Assembly (NCBI GenBank): GCA_021796515.1
Contig: JAKACC010000001.1
Coordinates: 1 to 64,000, forward strand
DNA from: an archaeon
GTDB taxonomy: Archaea; Thermoproteota; Nitrososphaeria; Nitrososphaerales; Gagatemarchaeaceae
Direction: 5' to 3'
Length of the DNA: 64,000 nucleotides
Shown piece by piece: positions 38,013 to 47,221 of this stretch. Each line of letters opens with the position of its first letter. Position 1 is the first letter of the stretch. Under the pieces are notes generated by a model. The model did no database searches, was not told the origin of the DNA, and was given only the letters and a program-made list of their open reading frames with translations. The position numbers were made by a program, and so were the translations under genes.

Positions 38013-39047
38013 ATGGTCGAAATCAGGAAAGATTATTTCACAGAGAAGCTCTCGATAATCCTCCCCGACAGGGGGCTGAAGCCGGGCCAGGTCATCCCGC
38101 AGCGGGCAGAGAAGTGCAACTACTGCGCGGGGAACGAAGAGATGACCCCGCCGGCGGACCTCGTCCTCGTCAGGCGGGGAGACACCCTGCTGAAGCAGAC
38201 CGACTCCGAAGGAGACGTCGTGAAGAACTGGTCGGTGAGGATCTTCCCGGCGAAGAGCCCCCTCGTGGTCCCGACCGCGCCTCCCTCGTACGGGGAGCCC
38301 CCTCACTACAGCGAGCCTGCTGTGGGGTACCACTACGTGCTGGTGGCGACCCCGAAGCACGACCAGCCGTTTTCAAAGATGGACATCGAGCAGTGGACGA
38401 ACATACTCGCCTCCCTGCAGGACAAGGTCAGGTGGCTCTACTCGCAGAAAGGGGTGAGCTACGCCCTGGTCTACGTGAACAGCGAGAAGGACGGCCCCCC
38501 CACGGCGGTCCATCCCAGCATCCAGATGGTGACCACCCCGAGGGTCCCTCCTGCAGTGGAAGAGGAAGCCGACACCGTCCAGACCTCCCTGAACGACCTG
38601 GGGGTCTGCCCGATGTGCCAGGTGGTGACGGCGGAGACGGGAGGGCCGAGGCAGATCCTCGCCACCGACTTCTTCCTGGCCTTCGCGCCCTGGGTGTCGA
38701 CGCACCCCTTCGAGTTCTGGATCTACCCGAAGAGGCACATGACGAGCCTGCTGAAGCTGTCCCAGAAGGAGATGATGGACCTGGCGCTGATGCTCAGGTC
38801 GACCCTCGGCGGGCTGGCCAGGGCCCTCGACTCCCCGAACTTCACGATGGTCTTCCACAGCTCGTCGGAGAAGAAGACCACGAAGCAGATACACTGGCAC
38901 ATCGAGGTCTACCCCAAGAGGGAGAAGTGGACCGGACTGGAGCTGGGAGGCGGGATATACGCGAACGAAGTGTCCCCGGAGGGGGCCGCACAGGTCCTGG
39001 GGGCGAGCTCTAGGAAGGAGCTGGCACAGCTCGTCGGGATAAGATAG
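38013..39047 (+). CDS. galT: Galactose-1-phosphate uridylyltransferase-like HIT-superfamily protein
   Basis: CNYCAGNEEMTP, WSVRIFPAKSPLV, CPMCQVV, HPFEFWIYPKRH, IHWHIEVYPKRE. Confidence 0.82.
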   Translation: MVEIRKDYFTEKLSIILPDRGLKPGQVIPQRAEKCNYCAGNEEMTPPADLVLVRRGDTLLKQTDSEGDVVKNWSVRIFPAKSPLVVPTAPPSYGEPPHYSEPAVGYHYVLVATPKHDQPFSKMDIEQWTNILASLQDKVRWLYSQKGVSYALVYVNSEKDGPPTAVHPSIQMVTTPRVPPAVEEEADTVQTSLNDLGVCPMCQVVTAETGGPRQILATDFFLAFAPWVSTHPFEFWIYPKRHMTSLLKLSQKEMMDLALMLRSTLGGLARALDSPNFTMVFHSSSEKKTTKQIHWHIEVYPKREKWTGLELGGGIYANEVSPEGAAQVLGASSRKELAQLVGIR

Positions 39048-39054
39048 ACTCTCT

Positions 39055-40083
39055 CTACTTGGAGCCCAGCCTCTGCCTGAGCTTCGTCAGGAGCCGGGTA
39101 GGGAGGGGGTCCACGCGCCTCAGCACGGCCAGATAGTAAGACGCCATGTCCAGCTTGTAGGCCATGGTGACGAGCTCCGCCAGGGGTGTAGGGCCCGAAC
39201 CCTCCACGGTGACAGGGTCAGCTCCCCTCTGCTTGATCGCCGAGCCGAACCACCCCATCCTGGTCGACATCTTCGGGTCGTCGGCAGAGCAGCGAAGCAG
39301 GACCGGGACGAAACGCGGGTCCGGGCTCTCCCAGGTCTCGACGTCGTTGTGCATGGCCTCCGGGACCTCCTCGAAGAAAGCGTGGGTCTTCGCGTTTTCG
39401 TTGACCGAGTTGCAGAACCTGACCCCGACCCCCCTCGTCACCCGCGTCCCGTAAACCTTGGGGGTGGACTCCCGGACGGCGAGGGCGAGAGACTTCGCGG
39501 CGTTCCTCGACGCCGAGACGTCGGCGGACAGCCTCTTCCACTCCGACCCGAGCGCCTCCGCGGCCTGTTCGGCCTCGACCCTAGCGGAGAGCCCCAGGGC
39601 GGCGTCGACGACCCTGACGCAGGCGAACAGCATAGCCGGGGTGCCGTAGCGGGGCGCCCTCACTGTCGGGAGCCCGACGAACGGGATGTTGGACGCCTCC
39701 GCCAGCTCCTTCAGCTCTCCTCCGCCGGACACCACGACCACGTCCGCCCCCCTCAGCATCGCCGACTTCGCCATCCCTATCGTCTCCAGCGTCCCCCCGG
39801 AAGCGCTGCAGGCGAGGGCGAGGGTCCCCCTCATGTCCCCTCCGGGGAGTGACCCCTTGTACACAGAGACGTCCCTTCCGTCCCTCGCGAAGAGCCACCC
39901 GGAGATTATGTCGCCTGCGGACGCCGACCCTCCCATCCCGAGGAAAGCGACGCGGGAGTACGTCCCCCCGGAGAAGGGAGCGTCCACTGCGAGCCCCTGC
40001 CGCGCCAGGGCGGGCCACTCGCGGTAGGCGGAGTAGACGTCGGACCTGTCCACCCGCGGCTGACCCTCGAACTGGTCCTTCAA
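39055..40083 (-). CDS. Bifunctional phosphoglucose/phosphomannose isomerase (SIS domain)
   Basis: VAFLGMGGSASAGDIISGW, ALACSASGGTLETIGMAKSA, NSVNENAKTHAFFEEVPEAMHNDVETWE. Confidence 0.9.
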   Translation of the reverse strand: MKDQFEGQPRVDRSDVYSAYREWPALARQGLAVDAPFSGGTYSRVAFLGMGGSASAGDIISGWLFARDGRDVSVYKGSLPGGDMRGTLALACSASGGTLETIGMAKSAMLRGADVVVVSGGGELKELAEASNIPFVGLPTVRAPRYGTPAMLFACVRVVDAALGLSARVEAEQAAEALGSEWKRLSADVSASRNAAKSLALAVRESTPKVYGTRVTRGVGVRFCNSVNENAKTHAFFEEVPEAMHNDVETWESPDPRFVPVLLRCSADDPKMSTRMGWFGSAIKQRGADPVTVEGSGPTPLAELVTMAYKLDMASYYLAVLRRVDPLPTRLLTKLRQRLGSK

Positions 40084-40102
40084 AGCATGACTGCCTCCCC
40101 GG

Positions 40103-41365
40103 TCAAGAAGACGCCGCCGTCCAGCCTATCTTCCCTTTCCTTGCGCCGGCCCTCTTCCGCTCCTGAGACGTGTCCGCGAACGCCCCCCTTATCGCCGCCT
40201 CTTCTTCCCTGGAAAGGACGAGCCCCCTCCTCTCCATCATCCTCCTCTGCGTCTCGAGGACCGACTCGAGGACCAGTTCGACCTTCCTCCCGGCCACCCC
40301 GTCGAAGTAAGTGAAGCTCGGGACGTCCGAGCTGGCCAGCCCCGAGACGTGCGACCCGGTCCCCACCGACCTCCCGGCGTGGACGAGGGCCCCGATGGAG
40401 AGCTTGGCCATGTCCCCCACCACGGGGCCAAGCTTCACCATCCCGCTGTCCACCCTCTCTCCAGCCACGGTCGGCCTGACTGTCCCGTAGGTGTTCTTCA
40501 GGTTGCTGAAGGTGCACCCGGCCCCGAGGTTTACCCAGGACCCGATGTACGAGTCGCCGACATATCCGTGGTGCGCCTTGTTGGTGTACGGCATGATTAT
40601 CGAGTTCTCGACCTGCCCGCCTACCTTGCACCCTTCGAAGACGGATGTCCCGCCCCCTATGAGGGCCGAGTACACCTTCGTCCTGGGGCCGATGTAGCAC
40701 GGCCCCATTATCCTGCTGAAGCTCTCCACGGACGCCCCCCTGTCGATGACGATGGGCCCAAGCCTCGCGTCGAACGTAGTCTTCCCCTCCACCTCCGCCG
40801 TCCCTTCTACCATCAGGTTTGTGGCGGGCCCCCTCACCTCCGCCTCCCTCGGCAGTGCCAGGGGCTCTTCGAACCTCTTCGACTGCTCCGCGATGGCGAG
40901 CCCGTTGCTCTCGACCAAGTCCCAGTAGCCGCTGAAGAGCGGGTCCTGAGGAGGCGCGACCTTCTCCGCCTGCTTGACGGCTTGTGAGACCGCGCCCTTC
41001 GTCAGCACCCCGGGCCTGAACGGGGCGGCGTCGAGCCGCGCGGCGACGAGGGCCCCCCCTGCTACCGCCGCGAACGGGCCGGAGGAGGACGCGGGAGAGA
41101 CGAGCCCCCGTGTGGGCCTGGCCCGGGCGTTCACGAAGAAGGCAGGCCCCCGGACCTTCTCGTTGTACTGCATCCCGGTGGCATCCCTGGACAGGGTGGC
41201 GAGCTCCGGCCTCCCCCAGAGTATCGGTTCCCTGGCATCAGGGATCCGCTCCAGGAGGGCGGCGAGGAGGGTCTTCACCCCCCAGCGGAGGAGGCTGGCG
41301 TGCCTCAGCCGGACGAGGGGTCCGAAACCAGCGATCCCCTCGTCCTCGAACACGACTACCTTCGT
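40103..41365 (-). CDS. GlmU-like sugar nucleotidyltransferase/left-handed beta-helix acyltransferase
   Basis: KVVVFEDEGIAGFGPLVRLRHASLLRWGVKTLLAALLERI, then hexapeptide repeats (DARLGPIVIDRGASVESFSRIMGPCYIGPRTKVYSALIGGGTSVFEGC). ACG start at 41365 inferred. Confidence 0.85.
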   Translation of the reverse strand, partial: TKVVVFEDEGIAGFGPLVRLRHASLLRWGVKTLLAALLERIPDAREPILWGRPELATLSRDATGMQYNEKVRGPAFFVNARARPTRGLVSPASSSGPFAAVAGGALVAARLDAAPFRPGVLTKGAVSQAVKQAEKVAPPQDPLFSGYWDLVESNGLAIAEQSKRFEEPLALPREAEVRGPATNLMVEGTAEVEGKTTFDARLGPIVIDRGASVESFSRIMGPCYIGPRTKVYSALIGGGTSVFEGCKVGGQVENSIIMPYTNKAHHGYVGDSYIGSWVNLGAGCTFSNLKNTYGTVRPTVAGERVDSGMVKLGPVVGDMAKLSIGALVHAGRSVGTGSHVSGLASSDVPSFTYFDGVAGRKVELVLESVLETQRRMMERRGLVLSREEEAAIRGAFADTSQERKRAGARKGKIGWTAASS

Positions 41366-42141
41366 GGTCGGGTACCCCCGTCCTGGAGGTCCTTGGTATA
41401 CAAGTCATTGGCTTCCTTGAAGGACTTCCTGTCGCCTATGTCCATGAAGGAGCCCTCGACCTTCACCGCGTAGATCCGCGCCCCCTTCGACCCTGCCTCC
41501 TTGAACGCGTCGTTCATTTCATAGACCTTCCCGGAGGCGATGTACTTCAGGAACTCCTTCTCCATGACGTAGCACCCGACGTTGATGTACCCTGATATGG
41601 TAGGCTTCTCCCTCCATTCCACCAGCCTCCCGTCGCCGTCGGTCTCCATGAAGCCGTACTTCAGCTCGGTGCTGTACTTCATCAGGACCATGGTGGCCGC
41701 CGCCTTCTTCTTCAGATGAAAGTCGACCGCCTCCCCGAGGTCGAAGTCGAGGAGCTGGTCGCCGTAGATGCAGACGAACCTCCCCCTGACCTTCGGCTCG
41801 GCCGCCTTCAGCTGCCCCGCCGTCCCCAGGGGGCGCGGCGACGTCGCGTAGGTGATATTCATCCCCCATTCTTCGCCAGAGCCGAAGTACTCCTGTAGCA
41901 TCTTGCCGAGGTACCCGGTGGACACCACCACGTCGGTGACCCCCCACTTCTTCAGCCACTCGAGGATGTGCTCCATTATGGGCTTCGGGCCCACAGGGAG
42001 CATCGGCTTGGGGAGGAGGAAGGTGTACGGCCGGAGCCTCGTCCCGAGGCCGCCGGCGAGAATCACTGCCTGTAGTTTATTGTCCTTCAGCGGGCCCACC
42101 TCTTGGGGCGAGGCTCGCGACTTCGTCTTTATACGCTTCAT
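41356..42141 (-). CDS. Sugar-phosphate nucleotidylyltransferase
   Basis: LQAVILAGGLGTRLRPYTFLLPKPMLPVGPKPIMEHILEWL. ATG at 42141 overlaps the upstream gene by 65 nt; CTG at 42090 or the GTG of QAVILAGG are alternatives. Confidence 0.9.
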   Translation of the reverse strand: MKRIKTKSRASPQEVGPLKDNKLQAVILAGGLGTRLRPYTFLLPKPMLPVGPKPIMEHILEWLKKWGVTDVVVSTGYLGKMLQEYFGSGEEWGMNITYATSPRPLGTAGQLKAAEPKVRGRFVCIYGDQLLDFDLGEAVDFHLKKKAAATMVLMKYSTELKYGFMETDGDGRLVEWREKPTISGYINVGCYVMEKEFLKYIASGKVYEMNDAFKEAGSKGARIYAVKVEGSFMDIGDRKSFKEANDLYTKDLQDGGTRPRR

Positions 42142-42796
42142 CAGTCCCCGAAAGGATGCACGGGTCGACGACCAGCCCCCTCACCCCCAGGGCGACGGCT
42201 CCCGCGATGTCGGAGCGGGTGAGCTTCTTCTGGGTCCGGAGGAGCACAGGCCTGGCCGAGAGCCTCGCTATCAATCCCAGGGTCGCGTAGTCGAGGGCGC
42301 TGAATGGGGCGCCGCGGAGCTGGTGGGGGACGGTCGCCACGTCCATCGCCTCCACCCCGTCGATCTCGGAGAGCTGTCTGACCTGCTCCAGGATGTACCC
42401 TGTGGCTATGGCCGTGATCTTCTTCACCCGAGAGTCTGCGAGGACGAAGGTGGGCATCTGGTGGGCGTACATCTCCACGAAGCTGAACGAGCTCGACATT
42501 ATCCTCTCCCAGTACTCCTCGGTCAAGAGCCGCGCCCCCCCGACGAAGATGCCGCAGGGGACTGAAACGGTCGAGATCACGTCGTTGATGTAGACGTCAT
42601 GCAGGTCATAGCTTCCGTAGTGGTTCGGCGACGAGCTTTCGTCCCCCTCGACGTTTAGCATGACGGCGTCGGCGCCCCCCTCGACCGCCTGGACCGCCAG
42701 CGAGGTGCTGTTCTTCGGAAGGCTGGCGATGACGGTATAGTCCCTCCCCTGGGACACGACCTCCAGCGGCCTTCGCAGCTGGCCTACCGACTCCAT
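42077..42796 (-). CDS. TIM-barrel-like hypothetical protein
   Basis: YTVIASLPKNSTSLAVQAVEGGADAVMLNVEGDES...GAVALGVRGLVVDPCIL. Confidence 0.65.
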   Translation of the reverse strand: MESVGQLRRPLEVVSQGRDYTVIASLPKNSTSLAVQAVEGGADAVMLNVEGDESSSPNHYGSYDLHDVYINDVISTVSVPCGIFVGGARLLTEEYWERIMSSSFSFVEMYAHQMPTFVLADSRVKKITAIATGYILEQVRQLSEIDGVEAMDVATVPHQLRGAPFSALDYATLGLIARLSARPVLLRTQKKLTRSDIAGAVALGVRGLVVDPCILSGTDEAYKDEVASLAPRGGPAEGQ

Positions 42797-43053
42797 CTGC
42801 CACTGCCAGACGCCGTCAGGGCCTTAGAAGAGGGGTGCTCAAATGTGCGCAACACTTTGATATGTCCGTTTTAACAAGCCGGCTCGATCCTCGAGTCCGT
42901 TTGGACTTCCGGGCTCTCAGGGCCAGCGGGGCGCAGCACCCCGGGGATGGGCCGCTCGCAGTCGCTTCCAGACGGGGCGTCAGGGTTTCACCACGGCGGG
43001 GGTTTTCGCCCGGCCTCCTCCGTCCTCTTCCTGCGCTCCGAGCCGATGCCGCT

Positions 43054-43272
43054 CTAACCAGGTCCGACGGTCAGTTCACAGTGATGGATCGTCGAGTCCA
43101 CCCTGGTATCTGGGACGTTGAATATCGACGACTTCTTGCAGCTGGGGCACCGGAAGTATCTGGAGTTCCACAGCCTGATCGCTGTGAGCGACCCGCCGAG
43201 GACCCACCTGTAGTCGAACTCGACCCCGCACTTCCTGCACTTGAGGTGCGAAGTCTGGACAGCCTTTGGCAT
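43054..43272 (-). CDS. Small zinc-ribbon protein
   Basis: LKCRKCGVEFDYRW...RYFRCPSCKKSSIF (two CxxC pairs), 72 aa. Confidence 0.65.
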   Translation of the reverse strand: MPKAVQTSHLKCRKCGVEFDYRWVLGGSLTAIRLWNSRYFRCPSCKKSSIFNVPDTRVDSTIHHCELTVGPG

Positions 43273-43359
43273 GACCGTTCGCTCTGTCGGGTCGCCTAAA
43301 GGGCCCCTCCCCTAAGGAACGCCTTGCATGCGGGCCCGTCGGTCTTCGGGTCGCGTGCG

Positions 43360-44247
43360 TCAGGCCGTGATCCAGACGGTCAGGCCCAGGACCAGGAAGA
43401 TCACGGTCAGGTACGGGCTGGTCAGCTTGAACAGGGTCCAGGCGGTCTTGCTGCTCTGGGTCATGGCGAGCCTGGCGCTGTAGACGAGGACCATCCCTCC
43501 GAGGACGAGGGCTGTCAGCGTGTAGAAGATGCTGACCCCCGGGGTGAAGAGGAAGATGGCGACCGAGAAGACGGTGAGGAGGGCGCTCGTCCCGGCGACG
43601 CACACGGACGCGACCCTGTCCCCGAAGACTACGGGGAGCATCGGCACCTTGGCGGCTTCGTAGTCTTCCCTGTTGAAGATGGCGAGGCTCCAGATGTGAG
43701 TAGGAATCCAGACTATGACCAGGGCAGACATGTAGAGGGCGAGCGGAGTTACCGCGCCCGCGACCGCCGTGTAACCTACGAGCACGGGCATCCCCCCGGA
43801 TATCCCGCCGAGGATTATGTTCAGCCAGCTTCTGCGCTTCAGCAGGAGCGAGTAGACGACGATGTTGTCGATCAGCCCGAACAGCATGAACCCCGCGGAG
43901 ACTGCGTTGATGAAGAAGAGGGGGACGAGGACTGAGGGGACAGCCATCGCCAGGCCGAAGATCAGGGCGCTCCGGGGCCTGATCCTGCCTGATGGGATGG
44001 CGCGCTTCATCGTCCGCTTCATCATCCCGTCTATGTCTCTGTCGTGGTAGTTGGTCAGGACCTCGGCCGACGCGCTCCCCAGGACCAGGGCGCCTATGCC
44101 GGAGGCGAGCAGCCCGGGCGAGAGGGTGGCCCCGGGGGTGACCTTGAAGGCCACGAGCATGGCGATGGCCCCTGTGAACACGAGGAGTCCCCAGATGCGG
44201 GGCTTCGTCAGCCGCCAGTAGTCTTCCAGGTGGTCCTTGACGGGCAC
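43360..44247 (-). CDS. ctaB: Protoheme IX farnesyltransferase (heme O synthase), UbiA family
   Basis: LTKPRIWGLLVFTG, NYHDRDIDGMMKRTMKRAIPSGRI, WIPTHIWSLAIFNREDYEAAKVPMLPVVFG. Confidence 0.92.
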   Translation of the reverse strand: MPVKDHLEDYWRLTKPRIWGLLVFTGAIAMLVAFKVTPGATLSPGLLASGIGALVLGSASAEVLTNYHDRDIDGMMKRTMKRAIPSGRIRPRSALIFGLAMAVPSVLVPLFFINAVSAGFMLFGLIDNIVVYSLLLKRRSWLNIILGGISGGMPVLVGYTAVAGAVTPLALYMSALVIVWIPTHIWSLAIFNREDYEAAKVPMLPVVFGDRVASVCVAGTSALLTVFSVAIFLFTPGVSIFYTLTALVLGGMVLVYSARLAMTQSSKTAWTLFKLTSPYLTVIFLVLGLTVWITA

Positions 44248-44300
44248 GAGCGGCCCCGGTCAGCGCCGTAAGAAAAACGTTCGCCCCGCGTAGCCCGCGG

Positions 44301-44504
44301 CTACCCGGTCCTCCCCTTGGCGGCCTTCTCCCTGGAGACCTCTTCCGCCCCCTTCCCTTTCTTCAGGATGATCTCCCCTTCGGAAACGTACAGGACTATC
44401 TCGTCTCCTTCCTTCCAGTCGAACCCTTCGACTATCGGCCTCGGGAGGGTCACCCGCAGGCTGTTCCCTGTCTTGCCCAGGATCACCCGAAAGATGAGCG
44501 GCAA
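44301..44504 (-). CDS. AbrB/SpoVT-family small DNA-binding protein
   Basis: GKTGNSLRVTLPRPIVEGFDWKEGDEIVLYVSEGEIILKK. Confidence 0.8.
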   Translation of the reverse strand: MPLIFRVILGKTGNSLRVTLPRPIVEGFDWKEGDEIVLYVSEGEIILKKGKGAEEVSREKAAKGRTG

Positions 44505-44695
44505 CGGGGCCGCCAGTAATTACGTAAATAAAAACGTGAGTTTGTCAACTTTGGACACACCGGAGGTCAACTCTGCTCCCTCGTAGTCGATAAATCACTT
44601 GCGTTAATACACAGGTGCTAACGTGTCTTCTACAGCACGGATAAGTCAGGTCGTGAGCAGGCCTTTCCGCTGGGAGGATGTCGGCATAGACCTCT

Positions 44696-45040
44696 TTGAT
44701 ATGGAAGGTGCCCCCGACGGAACCTAGGGACCAGGACGGGACGGGGGACGCGCTCGCGGAGCTCGCGAGGGCGGCGCAAGAAGACCTGACGCGGGACGGC
44801 GGAGGGGGAGCCCCGGACGAGGGGGAGCTCATCGAGGGCCCTCTGGACGTGACGTTCGTGCTTGTCATCCCCGGATACAGGAGGGGAGACATCGGCGTGT
44901 ATGCCGAGCAGGGGCGCCTGAAGGTGGAGTCGTACGACTTCAAGATAGTCAGGTGCCTGGGGAGCCCCATCGAGCCGACGACGGCCCGTACGACCTACGT
45001 CAACGGGGTCCTGTCCGTTCGGGTCGACAAAAGGCTCTGA
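44696..45040 (+). CDS. HSP20/CS-like fold small protein
   Basis: LDVTFVLVIPGYRRGDIGVYAEQGRLKVES...TTYVNGVLSVRVDKRL (alpha-crystallin-like strand pattern). Confidence 0.55.
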   Translation: MIWKVPPTEPRDQDGTGDALAELARAAQEDLTRDGGGGAPDEGELIEGPLDVTFVLVIPGYRRGDIGVYAEQGRLKVESYDFKIVRCLGSPIEPTTARTTYVNGVLSVRVDKRL

Positions 45041-45081
45041 CGGGAGCGCGGTTTAATTACCGCCGCGACGTCTTCCGCTCC

Positions 45082-45573
45082 GTGACGGTATACGACAACC
45101 GCCGTGAGCTCTCCTCGGCCGAAGGGTTCGACGAGATATTCGAGATGGTGAAGGCGGCCACCGAGCTGTCCCTGGGGATGCACCGGGCGGGGCTGACCCT
45201 CGTGCTCGGGGACATCCCCAACTCGGTGGGCGCGTACCACGAGATGGGGTCCAACGCCATCGTGATGAACAGGAACCTGCTCCGGATCGTGGAGAAGCTC
45301 TCCCGGTCGAGGAAGAAGAGGAACGCGTACGTGTTCATGATACTCCTGCACGAGTACCTGCACAGCCTGGGGTACACAAGCGACAGGCAGGTGAGGGACC
45401 TCGGGAAGCAGATAACAGACGGGTTCTTGGGGAAGCACGTGGCCGGGGAGATGGCCGTGAAACCCCTGGACCAGTTCTTCCCCGACCTCGGGAAGTTCGC
45501 GGGATTCAGGGACCAAGGGGAGTACCAGACGGTGAGCAGGTTCGACTCCTCCAGCACGCCGTACATCGGCTGA
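45082..45573 (+). CDS. Putative zinc metallopeptidase (HExxH)
   Basis: VFMILLHEYLHSLGYTSDRQVRDL; GTG start chosen. Confidence 0.65.
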   Translation: MTVYDNRRELSSAEGFDEIFEMVKAATELSLGMHRAGLTLVLGDIPNSVGAYHEMGSNAIVMNRNLLRIVEKLSRSRKKRNAYVFMILLHEYLHSLGYTSDRQVRDLGKQITDGFLGKHVAGEMAVKPLDQFFPDLGKFAGFRDQGEYQTVSRFDSSSTPYIG

Positions 45574-45622
45574 CAGCTGCAACGTGTAAATACGGTGCGG
45601 CAGGCCGCCCCTCGGACGCCTG

Positions 45623-47215
45623 GTGCCTCTTCAATTCGGCCTGGTTGCCCTTGACATCTTAGTATCTTGGATCAGGATGATACTCGCCCTCGTGCTGAGC
45701 ATCGTCTTCGCCCTCGCCGTCGGGATCCTGGCGGCGAGGAACAAGAGGGCGGAGGGGGTGATACTTCCGCTGCTGGACATATTCCAGTCCATTCCCATCC
45801 TGGGGTTCTTCCCCTTCGTCATAGTCGCGATCTACGGCCCCCCGGGGTTCGCGCTGCACAACTTCGTAGGGGCGAACATCGCCGTCATCGTCCTCATATT
45901 CACGAGCATGTCCTGGAACATAACGTTCGGAGTGTACGAGTCGGTGAAGGCGATCCCCCAAGACTACGCGGACCTCCTCAACGTGTCCAAGGCGAGCTCC
46001 TGGCAGAGGATCAGGAGCCTCTACATCCCAGCCTCCATGAGCAGGATCGCCTACAACACGCAGATCTCCTGGGCGGTAGGGCTCTTCTTCCTGGTGGCCA
46101 GCGAGATCATCAGCTCGGGCTCGACCAGCATCCCGGTGGGGTACGGCATAGGGGTCGCGGTGTCCGAGTTCGTCTACCCCACCTTCGACTATGGCAACTA
46201 CGTCCTTCTCGTGGCAGGCATCGTGGTGGCGGTCATCATCTGGAGGTTCCTCTTCCTCAGGGAGTTCGCCCTCTGGTCGGAGAAGTACAAGATGATGGAG
46301 GAGCCGAGGGAGGTCAGGCGCGACCCCATCCTGCAGTTCTATTCGTGGGTCAGCCACCGGAGCCTGTCGAAGCTCTTCCTGATACGCCCCGGGAGAGGGG
46401 TGACCCGGTTCACCTCCTCCATCGCCAGGTTCAGGAAGGGGCTGAAGTACGCGGGGATGATTTTCCTTGGGCTGTTCTTCCTGGTCGTGGCGGCGGCCGT
46501 GGGGGCGTCCGGGGGGCTCGGGGCCATCTCCATCCCCTCGCCTTCGTACCTCGCCTCGCAGGAGCTCTTCGTGATCTACAACCTGGCCGTGTCTTTCGTC
46601 CGCGTCTGGTTCGTGGTGGCCGTCTGCGTCGCCATCGGGCTCCCCCTCGGCATAGTGGTGTCGCTGAACTTCAAGCTCTACGACACCGTTTCGCCGCTGC
46701 TCGAGGTCATCTCCTCGATCCCGGCCCCGATCCTCCTCCCGGCCATCCTCCTCATCCCGCTGATCGGGAGGAACCCGGAGGCCGTGGCGGACATCGTGAT
46801 ACTCCTGTCTGTGTTCTGGTACATAGTCTTCAACGTGATGGCGGGGGTAAGGACCCTCCCCGCCGACATGAAGGAGCTCCCTCGGGCTTATCGGGCCGGG
46901 AAGGTGTCGGCCTGGAGGAACGTCTACATCCCGAGCGCGATAACCGCCCTGGTCACCGGGGCGATCACCGCGGTGGGCGGAGCCTGGAACGCGCTGATCG
47001 TGGCCGAGTATTTCCAGTTGAATCCGTCCAGCCCCCCGCTCTCCCAGGTCCAGGCTGGGATAGGGAAGGTCATCACCATAGCCACGAACAAGGGAGACAA
47101 TCTCACCCTCTTCCTTGCAGTGTCCACCATGAGCGTGCTGATAGTGGGTTTCAACCTCACGGTCTGGCGGAGGCTGTACAACCGCGCTACGAGGCGCTAC
47201 ACATACAACAGATAG
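45623..47215 (+). CDS. NitT/TauT-type ABC transporter, fused double permease
   Basis: Two BPD_transp-like modules: QDYADLLNVSKASSWQRIRSLYIPASMSRI and KELPRAYRAGKVSAWRNVYIPSAITAL. Confidence 0.87.
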   Translation: MPLQFGLVALDILVSWIRMILALVLSIVFALAVGILAARNKRAEGVILPLLDIFQSIPILGFFPFVIVAIYGPPGFALHNFVGANIAVIVLIFTSMSWNITFGVYESVKAIPQDYADLLNVSKASSWQRIRSLYIPASMSRIAYNTQISWAVGLFFLVASEIISSGSTSIPVGYGIGVAVSEFVYPTFDYGNYVLLVAGIVVAVIIWRFLFLREFALWSEKYKMMEEPREVRRDPILQFYSWVSHRSLSKLFLIRPGRGVTRFTSSIARFRKGLKYAGMIFLGLFFLVVAAAVGASGGLGAISIPSPSYLASQELFVIYNLAVSFVRVWFVVAVCVAIGLPLGIVVSLNFKLYDTVSPLLEVISSIPAPILLPAILLIPLIGRNPEAVADIVILLSVFWYIVFNVMAGVRTLPADMKELPRAYRAGKVSAWRNVYIPSAITALVTGAITAVGGAWNALIVAEYFQLNPSSPPLSQVQAGIGKVITIATNKGDNLTLFLAVSTMSVLIVGFNLTVWRRLYNRATRRYTYNR

Positions 47216-47221
47216 GAGCCG

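Noticed and set aside
42836-43050. RNase P RNA on the minus strand
   Set aside because: A CCGGCTT motif is present, but the conserved AGAAA-containing CR-V and GGAAAGTCC-type CR-I sequences are not, so I do not call it.
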